Below, piece by piece: positions 5,579-5,863 of a DNA stretch of 5,863 nucleotides. The stretch's first letter is position 1; the number at the start of each line of letters is the position of its first letter. A program made the position numbers and the translations under genes. Source of the DNA: a bacterium (GTDB lineage Bacteria > Verrucomicrobiota > Verrucomicrobiia > Opitutales > UBA953); assembly GCA_009926645.1 (NCBI GenBank), contig RFOO01000079.1, positions 1-5,863 of the forward strand, given 5' to 3'. The notes beneath the pieces are model-generated. The model had not been told where the DNA came from. It saw only the letters and a list, made by a program, of their open reading frames with translations, and ran no database searches.

Positions 5579-5863
5579 ATGCGTGTCCTATCCAGTATGC
5601 AAAAGTTTGTGCCGCTCTTTTTCTGTTTGGCTGTTTGGGGGTGCAAGCCTGCTCCCAAAATTGTTTCGTATGAAGTAAATTCAGAAGCGACCAGCCGAGC
5701 TCAGCCCCCTTTGCCAACAAAAGAGAATGCCAAGATGCAAGCGAATGCAGCCATGGAGGCAGAGGCTGCATCCTTTGGCCAACCTAAATGGCCTGAAACA
5801 CCAGCGGGATGGGTCGTCGGCGCACCCAATGCCATGCGTAAAGGCAGTTGGATTATTCACGGC
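5579..5863 (+). CDS. Predicted lipoprotein, 5' part (runs off the window)
   Basis: An open frame with 95 codons and no stop before the right edge. The N-terminus has a positive-to-hydrophobic signal segment (VPLFFCLAVWGC) with probable lipidation at C22; Trp at -2 of the lipobox is unusual, but the following Lys-Pro-Ala-Pro is typical of a lipoprotein linker. Residues 28-68 are a low-complexity linker rich in Ala, Gln, Glu and Met. A folded domain seems to begin at WPETPAGWVVGAPNAMRKGS (71-90), a GW...MR pattern that I associate, from memory, with small hypothetical lipoproteins of Verrucomicrobiota; function is unknown. The first ATG (5579) is chosen, but ATG 5597 (MQKFVPLFF) would give an equally good or better signal peptide; neither has a Shine-Dalgarno motif. 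It lies 81 bases after ychF, beyond the possible terminator, so it may be a separate transcription unit. Confidence 0.75.
   Translation, partial: MRVLSSMQKFVPLFFCLAVWGCKPAPKIVSYEVNSEATSRAQPPLPTKENAKMQANAAMEAEAASFGQPKWPETPAGWVVGAPNAMRKGSWIIHG

Noticed and set aside
5490..5771. 93-codon open frame on the - strand after ychF
   Set aside because: It overlaps the + strand lipoprotein frame, which has a signal peptide and plausible protein composition. The reverse frame has no recognisable motif and runs across the hairpin.

Overview
The window carries a compact housekeeping block, all on the + strand. It holds DNA primase (dnaG), the primary sigma factor (rpoD), a small lipoprotein, the YchF/OLA1-type ATPase (ychF), and the first 95 codons of a second lipoprotein that runs off the right edge. 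No rRNA, tRNA, CRISPR array, transposase or phage gene is visible. The organism is a diderm bacterium (two lipobox-type signal peptides), and my best guess is Verrucomicrobiota. The guess rests on the style of RpoD (long Lys/Pro/Ala-rich N-terminal tail), a DnaG zinc domain that has lost most of its ligands, lack of Shine-Dalgarno motifs at every start, and small lipoproteins of a type I associate with that phylum. It is an inference, not a measured placement.

Layout: 1-64 is a short upstream segment containing a doubled ACCCCTTGACA motif that abuts the preferred dnaG start (GTG at 65). dnaG (65-1921) is followed after one base by rpoD (1923-3953). This keeps the dnaG-rpoD core of the macromolecular synthesis operon; rpsU, its usual upstream partner in E. 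coli, is not in the window. The rpoD stop overlaps the GTG start of the first lipoprotein gene (3950-4360) by four bases, and ychF (4394-5497) follows after 33 bases. An imperfect hairpin at 5511-5545 may close the transcript. After it starts the partial lipoprotein gene (5579 to the edge).

The genes join replication priming (DnaG), bulk promoter recognition (RpoD) and a ribosome-associated ATPase (YchF) in one apparent transcription unit, with a cell-envelope lipoprotein translationally coupled to the sigma factor.

The most noteworthy signal is inside dnaG. A run of nine G (1468-1476) sits between perfect 9-base inverted arms, exactly at the linker between the catalytic core and the helicase-binding domain. 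Losing one G makes the next codon but one a TGA; gaining one G gives a stop 15 codons past the glycine run. Either would yield a primase core lacking its helicase-binding domain. The left arm is also the exact complement of the 12 bases just before the dnaG start. Whether this is programmed slippage, phase variation, or just a dispersed repeat inside a tolerant linker cannot be settled from one sequence. I see no clear new multi-gene system here.
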